From Sacculina carcini (lineage: Eukaryota > Arthropoda > Thecostraca > Sacculinidae), in NCBI GenBank assembly GCA_916048095.2, contig OU696592.1, positions 349,626 through 413,625 on the forward strand: DNA of 64,000 bases, given 5' to 3'. Made by a program: the position numbers and the translations under genes. Positions 10,206 to 20,175 of the stretch are shown here, piece by piece. The notes beneath the pieces are model-generated. The model worked only from the letters and a program-made list of their open reading frames with translations. It did no database searches and had not been told where the DNA came from. How positions within the stretch are numbered: position 1 is the stretch's first letter; every line of letters starts with the position of its first letter.

Positions 10206-10672
10206 TGTAGAATATAAGCTGTAGAAATTAAATTGTAGAAATTAAATTGTAGAAATTAAATTGTAGAAATAAAATTTTAGAAATAAAATTTTAGAAATAA
10301 AATTTTAGAAATTAAATTGTAGAAATTAGATTGTAGAAGTTAAATTGTAAAAATTAAATTGTAGAAATTAAATTGTAGGAATTATATATTGTAGACATTA
10401 AATTGTAGAAAATTAATTGTAGAAATTAAATTGTAGAAATTAAATTGTAGAAATTAATTTGTAGAAATTAAATTGTAGAAATTAAATTGTAGAAATTAAA
10501 TTGTAGAAATTAAATTGTAGAAATTAAATTGTAGAAATTAAATTGTAGAAATTAAATTGTAGAAATTAAATTGTAGAAATTAAATTGTAGAAATTAAATT
10601 GTAGAAATTAAATTTTAGAAATTAAATTGTAGAAGTTAAATTGTTTAAAGTTATATTGAAATTGAATTGTAG
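10206..10672. repeat. 14-bp minisatellite, unit 3 (longest array)
   Basis: About 33 copies of GTAGAAATTAAATT. The distal half (about 10440-10610) is nearly homogeneous, while the proximal half has TTTAG and TATATATT variants. This suggests recent expansion at one end. Confidence 0.9.
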
Positions 10673-11294
10673 AGTTGACATACTTTTGAATGTTAAGTGG
10701 ATGATTTGTATAATCGTATGAGTTATTCATGCCGTTATTGACCCTATCAAATTTAATAATTATTAAATATGCACAGTAAATCATTATAATATGTCTGAAA
10801 GCCCTAATATCATCATTCTCAAGGTACTGTTCTGCACTTCTGGGTAAAGCACAGTTTTGCATTCATTTATTGAGGTAATAATTATTTTTACGTTAGAAAC
10901 AACGTAAAACAGTGTGTTTTGAAATATCAAAAATGATATAACATTTATTTTTACACATTGCCTTTTTCCACCCAGAAATGAACGTACTATGATGCCTAAA
11001 TTACGGTGAACATCTTGAGCATATTTTTTCAACATATATATTATCTAGAAGTATAAATACATAAGCACTGCAAATATACACATAAAAACTACAAATATAC
11101 ACACAAAAACTACAAATATAAACACAAAGTTACTGCCCCTAATGAGACTACCAATCACAGTGGATCACATTATTCAGAGTGACAATCTTGACCAGAAAAA
11201 CGGGCATTCTTTCAGTGTAGGAACATACCGAATAACGAAATATATTTCATGTAAAAATGTATTTGAATACAAATAACGACATCAAAGAGATCAT
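10673..11294. repeat. unit 3 distal upstream block
   Basis: Conserved AT-rich block, then a short ACA-rich minisatellite (about 11080-11128, roughly two and a half repeats, far fewer than in units 1 and 5). No gene was seen. Confidence 0.7.
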
Positions 11295-12586
11295 CATCCA
11301 TAAAACCAGTCTTCAAGAAAACAAGATTTTTAATAGAAACTACTTGACATGGTTTAGTTCAACTTGCCTTGTTCCGCTGACAATTTTTTCAAAATATCTA
11401 CATCAAAGAATATCAACTTTAAAAAACTGGATCTTGAAAAATAATGGCTCAAAAACAGTATAATTCAAGTGGTTTAAACAGCCGCTTATACCGGCAGGTC
11501 ATTTAATATACAAATGGTATTTGAACACACACATCTCTCGTAAATCAATCATTTCCATCTTTAATAAGGCCTGTTTTAAAAAAAAATTGGTTTAAAAATA
11601 TTTGGTTTAATTAAATCACTTGTCCAACCAATTAACTCGATTTGATCTGCTGACAACTTTTCCAAATCTGTATATCAAGAAACCAAATTCAAAACCAATT
11701 TTAATAACATCATTGCTATTTTTATATAAAAAGCATGGTTTCATTTATAAAAAACAGTTTGTCAATCACTTAATTTGTATTGTTCTGTTGACAATTTATT
11801 ATAAAATCTCAACATCATTAAAGCCATCTTTCTAAAAAGGCTGGTTTTTTGACAAAAAATAACTTTGACTAAAACACCGAGCCGGGATGCACTTTCAGGC
11901 AGTCTCCTGTTATATTTATCTTTGAAATGAGACACGCCAGGAGACACATAACTTCAATTAAGCTCGTTTTATGGACTAAAATTCAACATCCGATAATAAT
12001 TGGATCTACTAGCAACAATAATCGCATGAAATACGGAATTTGTCGCCAGTAGAACATATATGATACCATGATGCCATCTGATCGGAAAATTCCTCAAACT
12101 ACATCAATGTTTATAAACCAATATTGACCAGATTTTATATGATAATTTTTAGTGTTGCCATCATCACATTAATCTGGACAATTAATAATAACTTATGTAT
12201 TGTTTTTCCTGATATCGACGTTAAGACACAGTAATTTAGCTTGATATATGTTTGATATCATTCTGTCCAAGACGTGTGGATTGTTCGGCATGTTTGTTCC
12301 TCTGTTCCGTGTGCTTGTCTGTTTCTTCTATTTCGTGTGTTGTTCCTCTTCTCATGATACACGTCAGTTTATCATCTGACTCACGTCTTGCTTGTATGAT
12401 ACGACGAAATCGTCTGATATCATCTACTTATACAGGAGATGCAAAATAATTACATGGATAAGAAAAGCGTGAATTGGTATGCACAATATGTATTGACACG
12501 ACGAGCGAGAATAAATAGAATATATAAGAGAGCAGTTGAGGAGGTTGATTGGCGAGAATCAAACTGCAGCGTGATATTGAGACAAA
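11295..12586. repeat. array unit 4, downstream spacer of gene 4
   Basis: Complete copy of the downstream spacer: three TGACAA elements, the CTACTAGC inverted repeat (right arm GCCAGTAG as in unit 1), and the 3' UTR side with TTATATATTC where the AU-rich nonamer is altered by one base. Confidence 0.8.
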
Positions 12587-13401
12587 TCAGTTGTATCCGC
12601 GGTAAGTACGCTCCGGCTCCTCCGGCTCTTCATACGAGTTCCTCACTTGCTCAGCACGGTAGCTGCCGTCGTCTCCGTCATCAGACGGGTCTGGTGTCGG
12701 GTACTCGGTGGGAACCGGAGTGGGCAGGTGGTCTCCCTGAGCCTGGAAGCCGTTCTCATCGGCCACATACACAACACGGTACAGTTTGCCGTCAGAGCCG
12801 GTGTAGCTGTACTGACCGGCCACCTCGAAGCTGCCTTCTTTGTCGTAGCCGCTGGCAGGCAATGCACGACCAGATTCCTCCATGGAAATACCGTTCTCGG
12901 TTTCAAACTGCATGTCGTATGAATGATCATCTCGCAGTTCAGCCGATTGTTTCAGAATGGCTATCGGCTCCTCGACGGTACGAACCTCTGGCTCGTATCG
13001 GTAACGTCTCTCTGGTTCCTCACGAACTTCCTCGGGAGTCTCGTATGCCTTGCTCACTACAACGCGAGGTGCTGAGTACCTTCTCTCGGCAACAGCCAGC
13101 ACCACACAGGCGGCAATGATAAACTGTTCATATCAACACACACAACACCATTAAATCACATCACATCAACACACAACACTGCACTTCATACAGATTATTA
13201 CAAATAAGCAGATTAATTCACTGATAAAATGAGGTTGTTTTTTAGTTAGGCACTGTAAAATACAGTATATAATTTTGCTCTGAATCGTGTTATTTCCAAA
13301 TGAATAAGTCTATACATGAGCCTACATGAATATGAATGTCACACATGAACTCACAAACACTATTATCTGGAGCAAAGTGAAGTGTCACTCACCAGTTTCA
13401 T
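12587..13401 (-). CDS. cuticle protein gene 4, short form, RR-1
   Basis: Exon 1 coding 13393-13401, exon 2 12587-13123; 181 aa. States A29, T32, S101, E174, T176. E174 (…EEPERTYRGYN) is shared with gene 10 and both long-form genes, so the last codons have been exchanged between forms. Upstream sequence is class B and then breaks into transposon debris at about 13.7 kb. Confidence 0.93.
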
Positions 13402-13433
13402 GATGATGTGAGTGTTAGCGAGTGTCACACGAT

Positions 13434-13469
13434 ACTGCTGCCATACACAATCAGTCGGCCTGTTATATA
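13434..13469 (-). promoter_or_regulatory. core promoter of gene 4
   Basis: TATATAA at 13469-13463 and CAGT at 13437-13434. An intact CCAAT motif (GGCCAATCA on the minus strand) lies about 105 bp upstream of the TATA box. Confidence 0.75.
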
Positions 13470-13975
13470 GCGACACATCCACCTCGCTCAGCTCACTGCT
13501 CCTGTCATGTCCTTGAGAGTGCTTCATCAGCTGGGTCCATGACATCCATCCATTTCCTCATATCTTGTTCTGATTGGCCCAGTTTATGACGGAAAAATTT
13601 GCTAAGTCTATACATTGTAATTGCATTATATTGTGTGAATCTGCATATATTTATTCGTAATCTATTACACTAGGATACTCAATTTAATTTATATGCGTAC
13701 ATTATTTCATATAACACTGGTTTACAGGTAAACAAAAACATTTCTGGTATGGAGTTTCGAAAAACTGTTCTTACATTTTCTCCATCGAGTCACCTTTTTT
13801 CGCTGAGGGTATACGAGGTCATCTCGTATATCTCATTTTCACGAATTTAACAAGCTCATTGTGTCAATAGAGCTTAAGCAAGGCATTGAGTGGAAAAATT
13901 AATGATCTCGACGACAGAATGTGGTATCTGGGTATAAGAATGTCATCAATAATCTTCTAGAGCATGATCATGTCA
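13470..13975. other. class B upstream region of gene 4 and unassigned DNA
   Basis: Class B sequence is recognisable to about 13690 (compare 5500-5580 and 54430-54500). From there to about 13975 the DNA matches no other part of the window and no coding region was seen. Confidence 0.5.
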
Positions 13976-14800
13976 CATCAGGCCCGCGAGGTCTTAGCGT
14001 CCGGTCCGCCACCCTTCTATGCTTTATTATTACAATCCGGCCCGCAGACTTCCCACTGAAAGTAGACAAGAAATTGCAATAAATCCCTGGTTTTTCAAAA
14101 AATATATTATTGAACTACAATTACATTTCATTATTATTACTATTGTCATGATTATATTTAGTAGTAGTAGTAGTAGTTGTTGTAGTAATCGTAATAGTCC
14201 GGGTGCTGCTTTCAAGGTTTTCACGGCCTCCTTTGACTTTCCCGTGGAAGACTTCCCCTGTCTCCCTGCAGATGGAGTTGGTGGAGCTACAATGCAACGT
14301 TGAAATGAAGCCGAAATTCCGCATCTCTTTTCCGCTGTTCTTCTCCGCTGTCCTTCTTACGTGACATCGTTCTCCCTTCTAACAACTTGAAATAAAATAT
14401 TGCGCATGTCCAACGTATTGTGGTCATGTTTGGCAGCAATTACTGCTGTGATCAGCTCTTCTCAAAACTGAAATACACGAAGCTTCACATTCGCTCTCAA
14501 CTCTCATACCTCTGTCGCAATGACAATCTGTTGTTTTCTAACACAATCATCGAGCCACACATAGAAATGATTCTTCATGACAAACAACACCAGCAGTCTC
14601 ATTGATTTATAAAGTATTTAATACAACTTTTGTACTTTTTATTCACGTAATCAATGTATTACATAAAATATAGTAATTCTTAGATTTCGTTTTTTACTCC
14701 GGCTCGTGACCTCCTTCCAATAGTCTCATCTGGCCCTCACTCTGAAAAGGTTGCCTTCCTCTGCTAGAGTTGATAGGAAGAAAATTGTCTTTCCTCCCTT
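13976..14800 (+). mobile_element. hAT-like transposon relic (ZBED/GTF2IRD2-type transposase)
   Basis: Bounded by stretches with GGCCCGCGAGG / CCGGCCCGC near 13981-14045 and a related CCGGCTCGTGACC near 14699. These resemble the subterminal sequence of some hAT families. A TAG/TTG trinucleotide tract is at 14160-14185. Inside is a plus-strand transposase end. The exact limits are uncertain. Confidence 0.4.
14420..14605 (+). pseudogene. transposase C-terminus, hAT-type (GTF2IRD2/FAM200-like)
   Basis: 61 codons reading MFGSNYCCDQLFSKLKYTK, followed by a stretch like RSQL and SNTIIEPHIEMIL. The FGS-Y-C-Q-FS-K pattern is the hAT C-terminal signature of the transposase class that gave rise to vertebrate GTF2IRD2/ZBED5-type genes. 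Nothing upstream in frame continues it, so only the end survives. Confidence 0.55.
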
Positions 14801-14994
14801 GCACAGAAAATTTGGATTAATGTAATATATCGTGAAAGGTCTTGATCAAAGTGGAGAATGTTTTAAATATCTTTGTTAAGCTTTTCCTGAACTTAGTGAA
14901 GAGACGAAAAAGGCAGGGATATTTTATGAACTTCAAATTAGAAAACTTATGAGAGATTATAACATTACCAAATCGATAAATGACACAAAAGTTA

Positions 14995-15330
14995 TAACTT
15001 GGAATGCACATTGTAATGTGGTACGGAATTTCCTGAGGAATAATAAATCAGACAACTATGAGGAAATTGTGGAAAAGCTACTAATGAGCCTGTGAGATCT
15101 TGGGTGTAAAATGAGCATCAAGATTCACTATTTACACAACTATTTGGACAATTTTGAGGAGATCCTTCGGGTTGTGAGCGAGGAAAAAGGAGAACGGCTC
15201 AAGCAGGACATTAAAACAATGGAAGATCGGAACCAAGGCCGATAGAATGAATACATGATGTCAGATTTCTGCTGGAGCTTGATGAGAGACAACCCAGAAG
15301 CTGTACATCAGCCAATCAGCCGATAAATTT
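14995..15330 (+). pseudogene. relic of an unnamed transposon-associated protein
   Basis: The reading starts WNAHCNVVRNFL and DNYEEIVEKLL. After a stop and a frame change it continues MSIKIHYLHNYLDNFEE, VSEEKGERLKQDIKTMEDR, a TAG stop, and then SDFCWSLMRD. I recognise this pattern (LHSHLDFF...SDEHGERFHQDI...DYCW) from numerous repeated hypothetical proteins in arthropod and cnidarian genomes that behave like transposon products. I cannot name the family. At least two stops and one frameshift make it non-functional. Confidence 0.5.
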
Positions 15331-15410
15331 CAAATATCTGTAATTTGTCGTTGATCTTGTGCCACATATATATGTACCGTCGTACCACATATATATGTAC
15401 ACTTATCGTA

Positions 15411-16861
15411 CCGTCGCTCTGTTCTTCTCGTTCTTCTCGATATGTCCTCCGCCTTCGACCTTATTAATCACTCTATCCTAATTCACGACTTCTCTCATCT
15501 TGGTCTCTCGTCTTCTGCTCTCTCTCTCTCTCTCTCTCTCCTTAAGTCGTACCTTTCGGGAAGGACCTACTATGTCAACTTCAATTTTTCTGTATCTGAT
15601 CCTATCCATCTTTCATCAGGTGTCCCTCAGGGATCTATTTTTGGTCCGATACTCTTTAACCTTTACATGTCCTCCCTATGTCCTATCCTTCGTAAGTATT
15701 TCATCTCATTTCATATCTACGCTTATGACATTCAGTTCTATATCCCTCTTCCTTTCCCTTCTCCGTCTTTTCCTTCTGACATCCTATCCACCATCTCTTC
15801 TTGGGCGTCGTCCCGTCACCTTCTCCTCAACTCGTCCAAGTCAGAGATTCTGGCTTTTCATCCTCCTCGTATTCTTCCTCCTCGCTTGCCTCTTATTCTA
15901 TCCTCGACAGTTCGCAATCTCGGAGTTATTTTTTACTCATCTCTCTCTTCCTACGACAATATCCGCTCTGTCGCCCGCACTTGCCGTCTTAACTTGAGTA
16001 CCCTCCATCCTATACGCTCATATCTTGACAGACCTTCCGCAATCAAACATGTATTCTCTAGACTCGACTATTGTAATTCTTTGTACATCCATGCTCCTCG
16101 TCGTTTTCTTAAAATCCTATAACGCGTTATTAATCAATCTTGTCGTCTTGTCCTTCATCCTGTTCCTTGTCGTCACACTTCTCAATTTCTTTTTCAATTT
16201 CGCTGGCTCCCTATTATTCCACGTATTCACTTTCGCCTGTGTTGTCTGATATATAAGCTTCTCCACGATCCTCATCAGCCATCCTATCTCCGCCTCCTCC
16301 TCACTCCTTGCCTCACTCCTTCCCGAATTCCTCTTCCCCTTGTCTGCCCTCGTGCTGTAAATGAATCGTCTTGGTCCTCCAAATCATTCTTTTTTCCGCC
16401 CCTCGCCTTTACAACTCCATCCCAGCTCACATTACTTCTCCTCTTTCCTACAATTATTTCCGCTATAAGCTCTCCAAACACCTTTTTGACCTCTCCTTTG
16501 ACCCAGTCTCCCACACTCTCACAACTTTTGCATCACTATAGCCTGTTACTTCAGCCTGTTCTTACTCGTATTCCTTCTCTCATTTGCATGCTTAGTTTAT
16601 CTACGCTATGACTATATTACTCCGAGTTGTGTTTGCTGTGTTGTGTTGTCATTATGCTTCAGTCGTGTTATCTTGTTCGCCATGTCCGTCTGTTTTGTAT
16701 GTTTTGTCCATATTTTGTCTCTATATGTATTGTCTTTTATTGCATATTTGTAGTTTACTTCTTTTGCATCTGTCCTCTTAGTTGTAATCCGTGTTCCCAA
16801 CTGTTATTAATCGTGTCGCGCCCGAGCCCTTCGGTGCGCTATAACAAATACATGTTGTTGT

Positions 16862-16866
<5 letters not shown>
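15411..16866 (+). mobile_element. 5'-truncated L2/CR1-like LINE fragment
   Basis: Only the reverse transcriptase and what follows remain. The element ends GGTGCGCTATAACAAATACA plus GTTGTTGTT, a tail type common in L2/CR1-like LINEs, directly followed by (AT)n. A (TC)n run lies at about 15518-15541. The region from 16123 to about 16800 reads as the C-terminal domain and 3' UTR in broken frames. Confidence 0.65.
15442..16122 (+). pseudogene. non-LTR reverse transcriptase, broken
   Basis: The reading frame holds MSSAFDLINHS (motif A), SSGVPQGSIFGPILFNLY (motif B) and then YAYD where the catalytic YADD is expected, so one metal-binding Asp is lost. It continues LLLNSSKSE and LSSTVRNLGVIF, and stops at residue 226. 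The downstream C-terminal part is in other frames. It is closely similar to the better preserved LINE at 56535-57944. Confidence 0.75.

Positions 16867-16948
<82 letters not shown>
16864..16948. repeat. (AT)n microsatellite
   Basis: About 42 uninterrupted AT dinucleotides at the 3' tail of the LINE. It probably grew out of the LINE tail. Confidence 0.95.
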
Positions 16949-16956
<8 letters not shown>

Positions 16957-17282
16957 TTTTATGTTTTATATCCCTAATTTTGTGACTGTGCTTCATATAT
17001 TGTATATGAACCTTGTAGCTTTATTATTTCTTCACTATATGAATATACTACTAAAAGCTTTGACCATGACACCTTCGATATATAGGCTAATGAGAAATTT
17101 TTAAAAATAGATACTGATATAGCTCATAATGCTGATGTGATTGAAGCAATTTGAGTTCATTTTCGCAATCTGCAGCTCAAATTTAGTGAGAATCTCGTTT
17201 AAAAGCTTCCGCAAGAAATCTTGTTTTGACCAATGTAACCTTTTTCCAGAAATGTCGTTTTGATAAGATGACATGGTATTCC
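16949..17282. other. unassigned AT-rich DNA
   Basis: Lies between the LINE tail and the point where unit 5 resumes (CCATCTGAGCGGAAAATTCC at about 17283). It matches no other part of the window that I can see, and no coding region was found. Confidence 0.4.
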
Positions 17283-17799
17283 ATGCCATCTGAGCGGAAA
17301 ATTCCTCATACTACACCAATATTTATAAGCCAATATTTACCAGATTATATATGGTAATTTTTGGCGTTGCCATTATCAGATAAATCTGTACAACTAATAA
17401 TTACTTGTGTATTGTTTTTCCTGATATCGACGTTAAGACACAGTCATTTGGCTTGGTATATGCTTGATATCATTCTGTCCAAAAGGTGCGGATTGTTCGG
17501 CATGTTTGTTCCTCTTTTCCGTGTGTTTGTCTGTTTCTTCCATTTCGTATTCTATTCCTCTTCTCATGATACACGTCAGTTTATCATCTGACTCACATCT
17601 TGCTTGTATGATACGACGAAATCGTCTGATATCATCTATCTTATACAGGAGATGCAAAATAATTACATGGAGAAGAAAAGCGTGAATTGGTATGCACAAT
17701 ATGTATTGACACGACGAGCGAGAATAAATAGAATAAATAAGAGAGCAGTTGAGGAGGCTGATTGGCGAGAATCAAACTGCAGCGTGATATTGAGACAAA
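17283..17799. repeat. array unit 5, truncated downstream spacer of gene 5
   Basis: Begins at a point equal to position 778 of unit 1. The first 780 bp of the spacer, with the TGACAA elements and CTACTAGC inverted repeat, have been lost at the boundary with the transposon cluster. The 3' UTR portion is complete. Confidence 0.8.
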
Positions 17800-18615
17800 T
17801 CAGTTGTATCCGCGGTAACTACGCACCGGCTCCTCCGGCTCTTCATACGAGTTCCTCACTTGCTCAGCACGGTAGCTGCCGTCGTCTCCGTCATCAGACG
17901 GGTCTGGTGTCGGGTACTCGGTGGGAACCGGAGTGGGCAGGTGGTCTCCCTGAGCCTGGAAGCCGTTCTCATCGGCCACATACACAACACGGTACAGTTT
18001 GCCGTCAGAGCCGGTGTAGCTGTACTGACCGGCCACCTCGAAGCTGCCTTCTTTGTCGTAGCCGCTGGCAGGCAATGCACGACCAGATTCCTCCATGGAA
18101 ATACCGTTCTCGGTTTCAAACTGCATGTCGTATGAATGATCATCTCGCAGTTCAGCCGATTGTTTCAGAATGGCTATCGGCTCCTCGACGGTACGAACCT
18201 CTGGCTCGTATCGGTAATGTCTCTCTGGTTCCTCACGAACTTCCTCGGGAGTCTCGTATGTCTTGCTCACTACAACGCGAGGTGCTGAGTACCTTCTCTC
18301 GGCAACAACCAGCACCACACAGGCGGCAATGATAAACTGTTCATATCAACACACACAACACCATTTAATCACATCACATCAACACACAACAGTGCACTTC
18401 ATACATATTAGTACAAATAAGCAGATTAATTCACCGATAAAATGAGGTTGTTTTTGAAGTTTGGCACTGTAAAACATAGTATACACTTTTGCTCTAAAAC
18501 GTGTTATTTACAAATGAATAAGTCTATACATGAGCCTACATGAATATGAATGTCACACATGAACTCACGAACACTATTATCTGGAGCAAAGTGAAGTGTC
18601 ACTCACCAGTTTCAT
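17800..18615 (-). CDS. cuticle protein gene 5, short form, RR-1
   Basis: Exon 1 coding 18607-18615, exon 2 17800-18336; 181 aa. Private changes are A13V at the end of the signal peptide and R43H in the basic/acidic N-terminal region. Other states: T29, T32, S101, V174, S176. The R&R core is unchanged. Upstream is class A, interrupted 636 bp above the TATA box by a complete LTR retrotransposon. Confidence 0.93.
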
Positions 18616-18647
18616 GATGATGTGAGTGTTAGCGAGTGTCACACGAT

Positions 18648-18683
18648 ACTGCTGCCATACACAATCAGTCGGCCTGTTATATA
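18648..18683 (-). promoter_or_regulatory. core promoter of gene 5
   Basis: TATATAA at 18683-18677 and CAGT at 18651-18648. A CCAAT motif lies about 105 bp upstream. The class A palindrome has an extra A (CGCAAAAATTTTGCG). Confidence 0.75.
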
Positions 18684-18949
18684 GCGACACATCCACCTCG
18701 CTCAGCTCACTGCTCCTGCTATGTCCTTGAGAGTGCTTCATCAGCTGGGTCCATGACATCCATCCATTTCCTCATATCTTGTTCTGATTGGCCCAGTTTA
18801 TGACGCAAAAATTTTGCGATGCCAAAAAATTGCAAAAGTTTGCCTCAAAATACCGATGGGTTTAAAAAAAATAAAAAGCGTTTTGCCAAAAAAAATTCGC
18901 CAAACAAACACATTCTTTTTGGTTTTTTTATGATCATGAATTGAAATAC

Positions 18950-19294
18950 TGTAGAAAATAAGCTGTAGAAATTAAATTGTAGAAATTAAATTGTCGAAAT
19001 TATATTGTAGAAATTAAATTGTAAAAATTAAATTTTAGAAATTTAATTGTAGAAATTATATATTGTAGAAGTTAAATTGTAAAAATTTAATTGTAGAAAT
19101 TAAATTGTAGAAAATATATATTGTAGATATTAAATTGTAGAAGCATAATTGTAGAAATGAAATTGTAGAAATAAAATTGTAGAAATTAAATTGTAGAAAT
19201 TAAATTGCAGAAATTAAATTGTAGAAATTAAATTTTAGAAATTAAATTGTAGAAATTAAATTGTTTAAAATTATATTGAAATTGAATTGTAGAG
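18950..19294. repeat. 14-bp minisatellite, unit 5
   Basis: About 24 copies of GTAGAAATTAAATT with many variants, including TATATATT inserts. Next to it the LTR retrotransposon is inserted at 19320. Confidence 0.9.
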
Positions 19295-19319
19295 ATGACA
19301 TACTTTTGAATGTTAAATG

Positions 19320-19692
19320 TGTAACGCTTAGACTCCACAAGTATACAAACACCGGCCACGGCGTGGAACAGAATAAGAATGTATTGCATTTCCTGCGGGC
19401 TTATATAGGGTCGGTCAGGTCATGTCGTGTCATCAGTTGATTGGTCCACGTCAGCAGTAACACGGTCACACATACAGGACAAATCCGTCAATATACAAAG
19501 CGCGTAACATTACATTAATTTACAAACATTAATTATGACGATGATTCATAAAAACATAATATTCAAACGTGATTAAATTAAATGATCACAAATCAATTCA
19601 TAAAAAGAAACAAACAACCGCAGCTCACACACTCTCGATGAGGGATGCCAATTGAGACCAATCTGGGTCACAAATTGTTGCCACTCACTATA
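19320..19692 (-). repeat. 3' LTR of the CsRn1-like element
   Basis: 373 bp; the plus strand begins TGTAACGCTTAG and ends CACTCACTATA. It matches the other LTR except for about four substitutions (near 19539, 19541, 19610 and 19686). Confidence 0.9.
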
Positions 19693-19706
19693 GGACTCCC
19701 CCTACC
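19693..19706 (-). other. polypurine tract
   Basis: The minus strand reads GGTAGGGGGAGTCC directly before the 3' LTR, the expected plus-strand primer of an LTR element. A GAT-rich low-complexity stretch (19820-19866) lies further inside, in the region between pol and LTR. Confidence 0.65.
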
Positions 19707-20175
19707 AGAGCGGAGCTGGGCGATACACGGACAAGGTACATGATACATAAGACACACGAGAGAATACACACGGCGTACGTTCACGCACTGCACCAGCTGA
19801 TTACACATACAAACTAATGGTGATGACGGTGATGATGATCATGATGATGAAAAAATGATGATGAGGACATATGTATAACAAATATATAACAATAAACACT
19901 ATATGAATTATTGCACAATAACATCAGCACGCAGGAAGCAGCAGTGAACGACGTGCGCCCCACTGTACTACACAGGCCTACTCTGGCATACAGCAGATAT
20001 ACGGAGTAGCCCGTGCAGAAACGTGAGACGTGGGTGTTAAAGGTATACACGAATAAACCTAGAAATATAAATGGAGACAATGCGACAAATGCAACAAAAT
20101 CAGCAATGGACGGAACACGAAAAAACTATAGAGATAAGTCAAATCAAAACGTCAGTCTCGAAATCAAGGGTATGG

